From Caldifarciminota bacterium (GTDB lineage: Bacteria; Hydrothermota; 32-111; QNBC01), in contig JAGLYS010000191.1 in assembly GCA_023132105.1 (NCBI GenBank), forward strand, positions 1 through 27,857: 27,857 nt of DNA, read 5' to 3'. The notes below the pieces were generated by a model, which saw nothing but the letters and a program-made list of their open reading frames with translations, was not told the origin of the DNA and made no database searches. The first letter of the stretch is position 1; every line of letters starts with the position of its first letter. A program made the translations under genes and the position numbers. Positions 1 to 8,058 of this stretch are shown here, in pieces.

Positions 1-577
1 AATATCATTCAATGTAATCTTTATCTCCTGTAAATTCCTTTTCCCCTGTATAAATCTTTCTGAAACATAAGCACTTAAAGCCCCAACCATAAAAAAAAGA
101 TAAAGAATATGTATATGACCTAATAAATATAACTTCACTGGGAATAGAGGATGAAAATATCAAAAAAGATTCAGGAACAAACATTCTGAATTTAGACCTT
201 AAGAATACAGTTGTTACAAATAACCCAATACTAATTGCCGAAACTATAAAACTACCTTTGGCAAACAAAAATATGGAACTGACAATTATATTGATAAAAT
301 AGAGGATAAAATAGGGACTCTCGATACCTCCGGTAAGATAAAGAATTGCTGACGATAATATTATATCAAGAACAAATTGTGTATATAGAGAAATTTCCTC
401 TTTTACTTTAAGCAAAATATAACCGATTATGGAAATCAATATAGCCGCAAGTATCACAGATATAAGAATTAAGACATCACTGCTTTTTAAATTCCCGAGA
501 AAAACAAATTCAACTCCTACAAGTAACATAATAGCTATCGGTCTATTCAACAGAAGGTATAGATAATTTCTTTTCAT
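1..577 (-). CDS. pilS: PilS-like sensor histidine kinase, N-terminal membrane part; partial and frameshifted
   Basis: This is the membrane sensor end of a PilS-type histidine kinase, which with PilR controls pilin transcription. About five hydrophobic segments fill residues 10-160, and the motif LTGGIESPYFILYF (about 81-94) is typical of PilS-like sensors. The intact frame from ATG 577 runs to a stop at 5. From about residue 160 it reads a poor tail (YGWGFKCLCFRK). Shifting frame at the A8 tract 91-98 (T8 on the coding strand) gives a far better continuation, MVGALSAYVSERFIQGK then a charged coiled-coil start, open to base 1. So the gene continues past the left edge and has one extra base in the homopolymer. 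This may be a sequencing error, a real mutation or a slippage site. An in-frame TAG lies just before ATG 577, which fixes the start. It follows pilC by 172 nt, the usual pilB-T-C-S order. The kinase core is not visible here. Confidence 0.72.
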
Positions 578-749
578 TGTAATAGTCTATTCCTTTTTTA
601 TGAAAATCCTATTAAATAATTTAGATTAAATAGCAAAAAATCGAGAGACTCCATTCGAATCAATAATTATTTTCACTTTAATATATATATTCCATTCTCC
701 AATATCTCCCCTTGATACAAATTCGGAATAAAAGCGATAAAACTCAGAG
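578..749. other. Intergenic gap between pilC and the pilS-like gene
   Basis: This 172-nt gap is the only sizeable spacer inside the pilus operon. I see no open frame of useful length, no tRNA-like fold and no convincing consensus promoter for the minus strand. An AAAGGA is present about 13 nt before the pilS-like ATG, which is a weak and distant Shine-Dalgarno sequence. Confidence 0.5.
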
Positions 750-1961
750 TTACATAATATGCTGAATCATCTGGAATTGAGGCATATACATAGCTATAAC
801 AATATAACCTACGGTAATACCCATAACAATCATAATTATAGGTTCGAGAGCAGTAGTAAGATTGCTTACAGCAGTATCCACTTCTTCATCATAAAAATCC
901 GCAACCCTGTTTAACATATCATCAAGCTGTCCTGTTTTTTCCCCTATTCTGATCATTTGAGTAACCATTGGAGGAAAAAGATTACTTTTTTCCAGTGGCT
1001 CCGAAATCGATTCACCCTCCTTTATACTGTTCTTTGCATCTAAAATCGCATCTTCAAGTATCTTGTTTCCCGATGTATTCGCAGTTACCGTAAGAGCATC
1101 GATTATCGGAACACCCGAAGATTGTAAGGTGGCAAGTGTTCTTGTAAATCTTGCAATTGCTTGCTTAAGCATAAGATCTCCAAACACAGGATATTTTAGA
1201 GCCATTCTGTCAAAGAAATATAATCCCGGTTTTGTCTTCTTCGCGAATCTTATCCCCTGCCAGATCCCTACTCCAATAAGGATAAGCAACCACCAAAAAT
1301 TTTGAATAAATTTACTAAGCATTAATACCGATTTGGTTATCGCCGGAAGTTCAGCTCCGAACCCCTTAAATAATTGCTCGAATATAGGCACGACAAAAAG
1401 CATTAAAATTACAATAGCTACAACAAGAACAATACCTATTACAAGAGGATATATCATTGCACCCTTTATCTTTGCTTTTAGAGCCATATCCTTTTCAAGA
1501 TAAGTGGCTAATCTTGGTAAAGTCGTATCAAGCGCACCACCTTTTTCTCCGGCCTTTACCATATTAACATACAATTCTCCGAATACATTCTTATGATGTG
1601 CCATTGCCTCTCCGAGTTGAGAACCGCCTTCCATATCGCTGATAATACCTGTTAACAAATTTTTCATCCCCTTGGTTGTCACCTGTTTTTTCTGAATTTT
1701 CAATCCCTCCATCATATTAAGTCCTGCGGATAACATTGTAGAGAATTGCCTTGTGAATAATGCCAAATCTCTCATTGTTACTTTTGGCTTTCCAAATGAT
1801 ATTTCACCTGAAAAAAAGCTTTTGGGTTTTTCTTTCAGCGAAAGAGGAATCAAATCCATTGCTCTAACTTTTATAGATGCTTCGGTTTCGTTAACTGCCT
1901 CTATTTCCCCGGAATTAATTTGCCCGTCTCTTGTTCTGGCTTTCCATACATAAGTAGTCAT
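750..1961 (-). CDS. pilC: Type IV pilus inner-membrane platform protein PilC
   Basis: PilC is the inner-membrane platform of the type IV pilus machine. It couples the cytoplasmic ATPases PilB and PilT to pilin insertion or removal. At 403 aa the protein has the usual family length. The start (MTTYVWKARTRDGQINSGEIEA) is the typical PilC N-terminus. Two T2SSF domains follow, about residues 69-190 and 270-393, each with the ARFTRTLATLQSSGVPIIDAL / LFTRQFSTMLSAGLNMMEGL motif. Membrane segments lie at about 168-192, 220-238 and 372-395. The ATG is preceded by a strong GGAAGGGGG. It sits 13 nt after pilT in the same operon. GspF, its type II secretion homologue, is the alternative, but the pilT neighbour favours a pilus. 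Confidence 0.95.
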   Translation of the reverse strand: MTTYVWKARTRDGQINSGEIEAVNETEASIKVRAMDLIPLSLKEKPKSFFSGEISFGKPKVTMRDLALFTRQFSTMLSAGLNMMEGLKIQKKQVTTKGMKNLLTGIISDMEGGSQLGEAMAHHKNVFGELYVNMVKAGEKGGALDTTLPRLATYLEKDMALKAKIKGAMIYPLVIGIVLVVAIVILMLFVVPIFEQLFKGFGAELPAITKSVLMLSKFIQNFWWLLILIGVGIWQGIRFAKKTKPGLYFFDRMALKYPVFGDLMLKQAIARFTRTLATLQSSGVPIIDALTVTANTSGNKILEDAILDAKNSIKEGESISEPLEKSNLFPPMVTQMIRIGEKTGQLDDMLNRVADFYDEEVDTAVSNLTTALEPIIMIVMGITVGYIVIAMYMPQFQMIQHIM

Positions 1962-1974
1962 TATGACCCCCTTC

Positions 1975-3093
1975 CTATGCTCTGGAATGATCGGATATCA
2001 TATGTTCAAGTTCTTCAACATTTCTTGAAAATGTTAATGCATTTTCAAGTGATATCTGTCTTGTAGTATAAAGATCATATAGTGATTGATTCAATGTTTG
2101 CATACCAAATTTCCTTCCTGCCTGAATTAAGCTATATATCTGATGTATTTTGTCATCTCTTATCAAAGCTTTTATAGCTGGTGTTGCCGTCATAATCTCA
2201 ACAGCCAATACTCGTCCTCCTCTTATTTTCGGTATTAATGATTGTGTTACTACTGCAATTAAAACAAATGCCAATTGTGCTCTTACCTGAGATTGCCTAT
2301 TCGCCGGATGTGCATCGACTATACGGGTAATTGCCTCGGCAGCTGAATTAGTATGCAATGTTGCGAATGTTAAATGTCCTGTTTCTGCAATAGTAAGTGC
2401 GGCATCGATTGTCTCCAGATCTCTCATCTCTCCTATCAATACAATATCAGGATCCTGTCTCAATACATATTTAAGAGCATTATTGAAACTTTTTGTGTCG
2501 CTTCCAACCTGTCTTTGATTAACAATGCACTTCTTGTGTCTATATAAATATTCTATAGGATCTTCCACTGTAACGATATGAGAGCGTCTATCCCCATTCA
2601 ACTTGTCAATCATAGTAGCCAGTGTTGTCGATTTACCACTCCCGGTAGGTCCTGTTACCAGTACTAAACCCTTTGGTGTTTTGCATAAATCATCGATGAC
2701 TGCAGGCAAGCCCAATTCTTTAAATGATCTAATTTCATATGGGATAACTCTTATTGCCATTGCGACAGCTCCTCTCTGCATAAAAACATTTCCTCTGAAT
2801 CGAGAAAGTTTTGGAATTCCAAATGACAAATCAAGTTCATGTTCGATTTCAAAATGCTTTTTTTGCTGATCATTAAGCACACTATATGCAAGTTTCTTTG
2901 TAAGCTCCGCAGTCATTCTTGGATAATTAGAAGCAGATAAAAGATCCCCGTCAATTCTAAACATAGGATATGAACCTGTCGTAATATGTAAATCTGATCC
3001 ACCTCTTGCAATAAGCTCGGATAATAAGTTATTTATTGTTAACTTATCCTCTTCCTTTTCTGAAATATTATAATTAGAATCATCTACACCCAT
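1975..3093 (-). CDS. pilT: Twitching motility retraction ATPase PilT
   Basis: PilT is the hexameric cytoplasmic ATPase that powers pilus disassembly and retraction. The 372-aa protein shows Walker A GPTGSGKST (138-146), the Asp box VTVEDPIEY (164-172), Walker B DPDIVLIGEMRD (204-215) and the His box TGHLTFATLHTNSA (228-241). The sequence AIKALIRDDK (326-335) corresponds to the AIRNLIRE retraction motif that separates PilT from PilB. It lacks the tetracysteine zinc site of PilB. About 18 charged residues precede the usual PilT N-terminus. The ATG is well supported by AGGAGG 5 nt upstream. It is the third gene of the minus-strand pilus operon. Confidence 0.96.
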   Translation of the reverse strand: MGVDDSNYNISEKEEDKLTINNLLSELIARGGSDLHITTGSYPMFRIDGDLLSASNYPRMTAELTKKLAYSVLNDQQKKHFEIEHELDLSFGIPKLSRFRGNVFMQRGAVAMAIRVIPYEIRSFKELGLPAVIDDLCKTPKGLVLVTGPTGSGKSTTLATMIDKLNGDRRSHIVTVEDPIEYLYRHKKCIVNQRQVGSDTKSFNNALKYVLRQDPDIVLIGEMRDLETIDAALTIAETGHLTFATLHTNSAAEAITRIVDAHPANRQSQVRAQLAFVLIAVVTQSLIPKIRGGRVLAVEIMTATPAIKALIRDDKIHQIYSLIQAGRKFGMQTLNQSLYDLYTTRQISLENALTFSRNVEELEHMISDHSRA

Positions 3094-3107
3094 TATTCCT
3101 CCTATAA

Positions 3108-4841
3108 TTATGATTCTTCTATGCCTGTTTCTCTTATTATTTCTTCAACCGTTGTTAACCCATTTGAAATTTTCACTAATCCATCTTCTTTTAATGTTTT
3201 AAAACCGCTTTTCTTCGCTTCTTTTTTAATATCTTCGGTAGGGGCACTTTTTAAAATCAATTCTCTCATTTTTGCATCTATTTCCAATACTTCTGTAATA
3301 GCTACTCTTCCTTTATAGCCCGTACCTCCGCAAACACCACAACCCGTTCCTTTGTAGATAGGTTTATCCTTAAATACTTCAGGATCTATATTTGCTTCTT
3401 TTAATAAATCTTTGTCAATTTTTACCTCCGCCTTACAATTAGAACAAATTCTTCTTACAAGTCTTTGTGCCTGTATAAGGTTAAGTGCTGCTGCCAATAA
3501 GAACGGTTGGATCCCCATATCGGCTAATCTGTTTATCGTACTCGGAGCATCATTGGTATGTATCGTACTAAGTACAAGATGCCCTGTTAATGCAGCTCTA
3601 ATAGCTGTTTGAACAGTTTCCGAATCACGAATTTCTCCAACCATTACAATATCAGGTCCCTGTCGCAAAAACGCTTTCATCGCTTCGGCAAAAGTAAATC
3701 CTATTTCCGGATTTACCTGAACTTGATTAATCCCATATAAATTATACTCCACAGGGTCCTCTGCTGTCAATATCTGTACATCAGGTGTATTTAATCTACT
3801 CATTGCAGAGTAAAGTGTTGTTGATTTACCACTTCCAGTAGGTCCTGTTACCAGTACTATGCCATAAGGTTGCCCGATTGCATTATTAAATTTCTTCAGA
3901 TTATCAGGTTCGAAACCAAGGGATGTCATATCGAGCATGAGACTCGATTGGTCAAGAATACGAAGGACGATTTTTTCACCATTTATAACAGGAATAGAAG
4001 ATACTCGCAAATCTATAGGATTTTTATCAACACTTACCCTAATTCTTCCGTCTTGTGTATGTCTTCTATCGGTAATGTCAAGTGCAGCCATCGTTTTTAT
4101 TCTTGTAATTATAGAGTATTTTTTTGTTGAATCAGGTTTTAAAACCTCTCTTAAAACACCATCGATTCTATATCTAATCCTAAATAAATTTTCATATATT
4201 TCAACATGAATATCACTTGCACCTTTTCTAACGGCATCGGCAATCATAAAGTTAACATAATTAACAATAGGTTTACTATTGGAATCGATTCTGCCAATGT
4301 CAACATCCAATTCGGAAGATATTAATTGCAAATCACCCTCTTCGAACCCCTCTCCAAGAAGATCATCTCCGATATCAATATCCTCTTCATCTATTGTCTG
4401 GATATCCGTTACTATCTCTTCATAATAATCCATTATAGCTTGTTCAATATCATCAGCAGTTGCAATTACGGGATTAACCTGACATCCTGTGGCGAATTTT
4501 ACTTCTTCAATAGCATCTATGTCTTCAGGATTAGCCATAGCCAGTGTTAGAACCTTTCCAATCTTCTTGATTGGGAATATTTGGTGTCTATATACTAATT
4601 CCTTAGGTAATATTTTTAAAATATTGCCATCAACAACAATTGCTCTAAGGTCAACAGATGCAATATGAAACTGATTACTTAGAAAATCCAAAAGCTCCGA
4701 TCTCGTTATAAAACCAAGCCCTGCAAGGATCCCGCCTAATTTCCTACCTGTTTCCTCCTGAATTTCAAGAGATTTTTTTAGTTGTTCCTCATTTATTAAT
4801 CCTGCTTTTAACAACAACAAACCAATTTTTGCCTTTTTCAT
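3108..4841 (-). CDS. pilB: Type IV pilus extension ATPase PilB, downstream copy
   Basis: This is a PilB/GspE-family secretion ATPase of 577 aa that drives pilus polymerisation. The N-terminal MshEN domain (about 1-145) has KIGLLLLKAGLINEEQLKKSLEIQ and a second copy of that helical motif, the arrangement that binds c-di-GMP in MshE. An acidic linker (145-185) follows. The ATPase core has Walker A GPTGSGKST (333-341), Asp box TAEDPVEY (359-366), Walker B GPDIVMVGEIRD (395-406) and His box (419-431). The zinc site is CSNC (466/469) plus CGVC (501/504). The ATG overlaps the stop of the upstream paralogue (TAATG), which indicates translational coupling. Confidence 0.94.
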   Translation of the reverse strand: MKKAKIGLLLLKAGLINEEQLKKSLEIQEETGRKLGGILAGLGFITRSELLDFLSNQFHIASVDLRAIVVDGNILKILPKELVYRHQIFPIKKIGKVLTLAMANPEDIDAIEEVKFATGCQVNPVIATADDIEQAIMDYYEEIVTDIQTIDEEDIDIGDDLLGEGFEEGDLQLISSELDVDIGRIDSNSKPIVNYVNFMIADAVRKGASDIHVEIYENLFRIRYRIDGVLREVLKPDSTKKYSIITRIKTMAALDITDRRHTQDGRIRVSVDKNPIDLRVSSIPVINGEKIVLRILDQSSLMLDMTSLGFEPDNLKKFNNAIGQPYGIVLVTGPTGSGKSTTLYSAMSRLNTPDVQILTAEDPVEYNLYGINQVQVNPEIGFTFAEAMKAFLRQGPDIVMVGEIRDSETVQTAIRAALTGHLVLSTIHTNDAPSTINRLADMGIQPFLLAAALNLIQAQRLVRRICSNCKAEVKIDKDLLKEANIDPEVFKDKPIYKGTGCGVCGGTGYKGRVAITEVLEIDAKMRELILKSAPTEDIKKEAKKSGFKTLKEDGLVKISNGLTTVEEIIRETGIEES

Positions 4842-6544
4842 TATCTTGTGGTTGTTTCCTTCAAAACATTTTCCAAATCGGTAACGCCTTCTTTCAGCAA
4901 ATCAATCGCAGCATCCCTGAGAGTAATCATCCCCTCCTTAATAGCTAATTCGCTTAACTCAGCTGTTGATATTCTACTAAGTATCCCATGTCTAATTTTC
5001 GGTGTAACACTAAGCATTTCAAATGCCCCCACCATTCCTTTATAACCGGTATTCATACACTCTTTGCATCCGGATCCTTTATATAGTTTTGAATTTTTCA
5101 ATAGATTAGGGGCAATCATCGCTGATTTTAAAATGCTTACATCCGGCTCAACTTCATACCTGCAATTCTTACATACTTTCTTCATAAGCCGTTGCGATAT
5201 AATGAGATTTAATGTCGAAGCAACAAGAAAAGGTTCAACACCCATATTTACAATTCTCGTTATAGTTGAGGAAGCATTATTCGTATGCATTGTACTTAAG
5301 ACAAGATGACCCGTTAATGATGCTCTAATTGCTATTTCCGCTGTTTCCTTATCACGAATTTCTCCGACCATTATTACATTCGGATCCTGTCTTAAATAAG
5401 CTCTTAGAGCTTTGGCAAATGTCAATCCAATTGTTTCGTTTACCTGTAACTGATTAATGCCTTCTATTGTATACTCTACCGGGTCTTCTGCTGTTGTGAT
5501 ATTTATTCCAATATCATTTATTTCATTTAACATTGCATAAAGAGTTGTTGTTTTACCTGATCCTGTAGGACCCGTGACAAGAATTATACCATGAGGATTA
5601 TGAATATTTTTTCTGGTAATTTTTATCATACTTTTACTAAAACCCAACTTACTTAAATCAAATGAAACCGCTTGTCTATCAAGTATACGGACAGCTACTT
5701 TTTCACCATACATTGTCGGGACTACCGAAACACGAAAATCAATAGGTCTTCCCTTGAAATTCAAACGAATTCTCCCATCCTGAGGTCTTCTTTTTTCCGT
5801 GATATCCATTACTGATAATATTTTAATCCTCTGCACAACACCTTTATGTAAACTTTTTCTCGGTTTATCAATTTCATGCAAAATACCATCTATCCTATAC
5901 CTTATTCTCATTTCTTTTTCATAAGGTTCGATATGTATGTCAGCAGCTTTCTTATCAATTGCAGTCATTAAAATTTTATTAACAAGTTTAACCACAGGAG
6001 CGGATTCACTTGCAGCAGTTAATTCGAATTCATTTTCTTCTTCACCTTCTTCAATAACCTGAACATCCTCCACCCCGATATCAATATCATCTTCATTAGA
6101 AATTTGAGCAATTTGACTTGCACTCTTATAATAAACATTGACTTTTTCTTCAAGATCCGATTCGATACCGACAAATGGTTCGATTTCAAAACTCGTAGTG
6201 AATTTTAAATTATCTATCAAACTATAATTTAGCGGATCCAACATTGCTACACTAAGAATATTACCGCTCCTTCTTATAGGTATAACAATATATTTAATTG
6301 CAATATCGGGAGGAACCAAATTTAATACTGCATCATCTATATCAGCGGTTGTAATATCAATAAATTTTATATTCATTACTTTGCTCAGATATCTACCTAA
6401 TGTCTTTCTGTCGGCATACCCCAAATTTAGAAGTATACTTGCAAGCATGCCTCCTTTCTCTTTCTGAATCTGAAGAGCTTCATCAATTTGCCCTTTGGTG
6501 ACCAGGCCTTTATCAACTAATAATTCTCCTAATCTTTTAGTCAT
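4841..6544 (-). CDS. pilB: Type IV pilus extension ATPase PilB, upstream paralogue
   Basis: This is a second complete PilB/GspE ATPase, 567 aa from ATG 6544. It has an MshEN domain beginning MTKRLGELLVDKGLVTKGQ. The second MshEN motif (MLASILLNLGYADRKTL) is more degenerate than in the downstream copy. The core has Walker A GPTGSGKTT (325-333), Asp box TAEDPVEY (351-358), Walker B DPNVIMVGEIRD (387-398), His box (411-423) and zinc-site cysteines 458, 461, 493 and 496. I chose ATG 6544 because the in-frame TTG at 6586 falls inside a consensus -35 box and would add 14 non-conserved residues. It leads the operon and its predicted 5' leader is only about 7 nt. Tandem pilB genes may serve different pili or form mixed hexamers; this is inference. 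Confidence 0.92.
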   Translation of the reverse strand: MTKRLGELLVDKGLVTKGQIDEALQIQKEKGGMLASILLNLGYADRKTLGRYLSKVMNIKFIDITTADIDDAVLNLVPPDIAIKYIVIPIRRSGNILSVAMLDPLNYSLIDNLKFTTSFEIEPFVGIESDLEEKVNVYYKSASQIAQISNEDDIDIGVEDVQVIEEGEEENEFELTAASESAPVVKLVNKILMTAIDKKAADIHIEPYEKEMRIRYRIDGILHEIDKPRKSLHKGVVQRIKILSVMDITEKRRPQDGRIRLNFKGRPIDFRVSVVPTMYGEKVAVRILDRQAVSFDLSKLGFSKSMIKITRKNIHNPHGIILVTGPTGSGKTTTLYAMLNEINDIGINITTAEDPVEYTIEGINQLQVNETIGLTFAKALRAYLRQDPNVIMVGEIRDKETAEIAIRASLTGHLVLSTMHTNNASSTITRIVNMGVEPFLVASTLNLIISQRLMKKVCKNCRYEVEPDVSILKSAMIAPNLLKNSKLYKGSGCKECMNTGYKGMVGAFEMLSVTPKIRHGILSRISTAELSELAIKEGMITLRDAAIDLLKEGVTDLENVLKETTTR

Positions 6545-6557
6545 AATCTTACTTTTA

Positions 6558-6586
6558 ATTTTAACAGAATTAAAAATCACTGTCAA
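6558..6586 (-). promoter_or_regulatory. Promoter of the pilus operon
   Basis: Read on the minus strand, TTGACA (6586-6581), a 17-nt spacer and TAAAAT (6563-6558) form a near-consensus sigma-70 promoter with a TGn extended -10. Transcription should begin near 6551, about 7 nt before ATG 6544, leaving no room for a Shine-Dalgarno sequence. Confidence 0.8.
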
Positions 6587-6636
6587 GATTTTGTTTATCT
6601 ATTTTGCAAATAGTTACAGACATATAATTTCAACTC

Positions 6637-6665
6637 TTGACACATAATTTATAAAATAATATAAT
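6637..6665 (+). promoter_or_regulatory. Consensus promoter of def
   Basis: TTGACA (6637-6642), a 17-nt spacer and TATAAT (6660-6665) match the sigma-70 consensus perfectly. The expected start near 6672 gives a short leader containing GGAGGT (6675-6680), 4 nt before the def ATG. It is divergent from the pilus promoter. Confidence 0.88.
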
Positions 6666-6684
6666 TTATTAAACGGAGGTAATA

Positions 6685-7182
6685 ATGTCATTATTAAAAA
6701 TCAGATACTATCCTGATCCAATCTTAAAAGAGAAAATTCCACCCACGGATATAGGTAAGCCGGAAATTAGCAATTATTTGAAAATGATAAGCAATATAAT
6801 GTATGTAAATAATGGTGTGGGACTTGCAGCACCTCAGGTTGGTTTAAAAGAAAGAATTATTACACTGGATATTGGAGATGGTCTTATTTATATAATAAAT
6901 CCGGAAATTATATTAAATTCCAAAGATAAGAATAAAGACGAAGAAGGCTGTCTTAGCTTACCGGGTGTATATCTTGAAATAGAAAGGAATGATAAAATTA
7001 CTTTAAAATATCACAATGAATATAATAAAGAGGTTAAAAAAGTATTTAAGGATTTGGCAGCCAGAGCGGTTCAACATGAAATTGATCATCTTGATGGAAT
7101 ATTGATTATTGATAGAATAGACAGGAAGCAACGATTAAAAACTGAAATGAACTATATGGATAATCTCAAAAAGAGGTACTGA
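6685..7182 (+). CDS. def: Peptide deformylase
   Basis: The enzyme removes the formyl group from the initiator methionine of new proteins in the cytoplasm. All three family motifs are present in this 165-aa protein: GVGLAAPQ (44-51), EGCLSLPG (87-94, metal ligand C89) and HEIDH (131-135, metal ligands H131 and H135, catalytic E132). The length is normal. It has a perfect promoter and a GGAGGT ribosome site. It is the first gene of a plus-strand run def-dapF-TPR-PATAN. The usual partner fmt is not next to it. Confidence 0.97.
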   Translation: MSLLKIRYYPDPILKEKIPPTDIGKPEISNYLKMISNIMYVNNGVGLAAPQVGLKERIITLDIGDGLIYIINPEIILNSKDKNKDEEGCLSLPGVYLEIERNDKITLKYHNEYNKEVKKVFKDLAARAVQHEIDHLDGILIIDRIDRKQRLKTEMNYMDNLKKRY

Positions 7183-7221
7183 TGAAGGGGAAATATATTC
7201 GAACAAACCTAAAATCCTCTT

Positions 7222-7244
7222 ATTGCAATTGATACAATTGCAAT
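7222..7244. repeat. Perfect inverted repeat across the dapF start codon
   Basis: The arms attgcaattg and caattgcaat (10 bp each, 3-nt spacer) are exact reverse complements. The right arm covers the AT of the dapF ATG (7243). As RNA this would form a hairpin that buries the start codon. As DNA it could be an operator for a dimeric regulator. No Shine-Dalgarno sequence is visible before this ATG. Confidence 0.6.
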
Positions 7245-8058
7245 GAAAACATTTATTGAATTCACAAAAATATCTGCTCTTGGGAATGATTTTATTTTAA
7301 TCAATGATATAAATAACACGATCAAAAAATATTTGAATTCATCAATGATTTACAATTTATGTTCATTTCATACAGGAATTGGAGCGGATGGATTAATAAT
7401 TATTTCGCCTGACAGTGAGTATGATTTCAGAATGTTCTATTTCAATTCCGATGGGAATGAAGCTATGATGTGTGGTAACGGGGCTAGATCTGCAGCTTAT
7501 TTCGCTTATCTTGAACATATTTCATCGGCATCAGGCAGATTCAGAGCATCCGATGGTTTACATCAATTCACTATAAGCGATAGTGTTATTAATGTAAGTT
7601 TGAATGTAACTGATTCCCGCTCCATTATAGACAAAGAAATAGAGAATAAAAAGGTATATTTTATAAATACCGGAGTACCACACGGTATATTATTTGTAAA
7701 AGATATTAAAAACATTGAAGTGGATATAATTGGAAAAAAATTAAGAGATTATAAAGGTTTTGATAAAAAGGGTGCAAATATCAATTTTGTGCAGATTATA
7801 GACAAACATAACATATTAATCAGAACATTTGAAAGAGGTATCGAAGGTGAAACACTTTCCTGCGGAACCGGCTCAACCGCTGCTGCAATTGTATCATACT
7901 GTAAATCCTTTACAAATCCACCAATAAATGCTATAAATAAATCAAATGAAATTCTAAAGATAGACTTTAAATATATTAACAATGATGTGAAGGATGTAAC
8001 GCTAGAGGGTAATGTAAAAGTAACATTTAAAGGAATTTTTGATTTATATGAATACTAA
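7243..8058 (+). CDS. dapF: Diaminopimelate epimerase
   Basis: DapF interconverts LL- and meso-diaminopimelate for lysine and peptidoglycan synthesis. The 271-aa protein has the N-terminal SALGNDFI motif (11-18), the first catalytic cysteine in MMCGNGARSAAYFA (C77) and the second in LSCGTGSTAAA (C207). FERGIEGETLSCG and PHGILFV are also conserved. Length is normal. It lies 60 nt after def. No ribosome site precedes the ATG, and the start codon is inside a perfect 10-bp inverted repeat, which may restrict its translation. Its end overlaps the next gene by 11 nt, suggesting coupled translation. Confidence 0.95.
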   Translation: MKTFIEFTKISALGNDFILINDINNTIKKYLNSSMIYNLCSFHTGIGADGLIIISPDSEYDFRMFYFNSDGNEAMMCGNGARSAAYFAYLEHISSASGRFRASDGLHQFTISDSVINVSLNVTDSRSIIDKEIENKKVYFINTGVPHGILFVKDIKNIEVDIIGKKLRDYKGFDKKGANINFVQIIDKHNILIRTFERGIEGETLSCGTGSTAAAIVSYCKSFTNPPINAINKSNEILKIDFKYINNDVKDVTLEGNVKVTFKGIFDLYEY

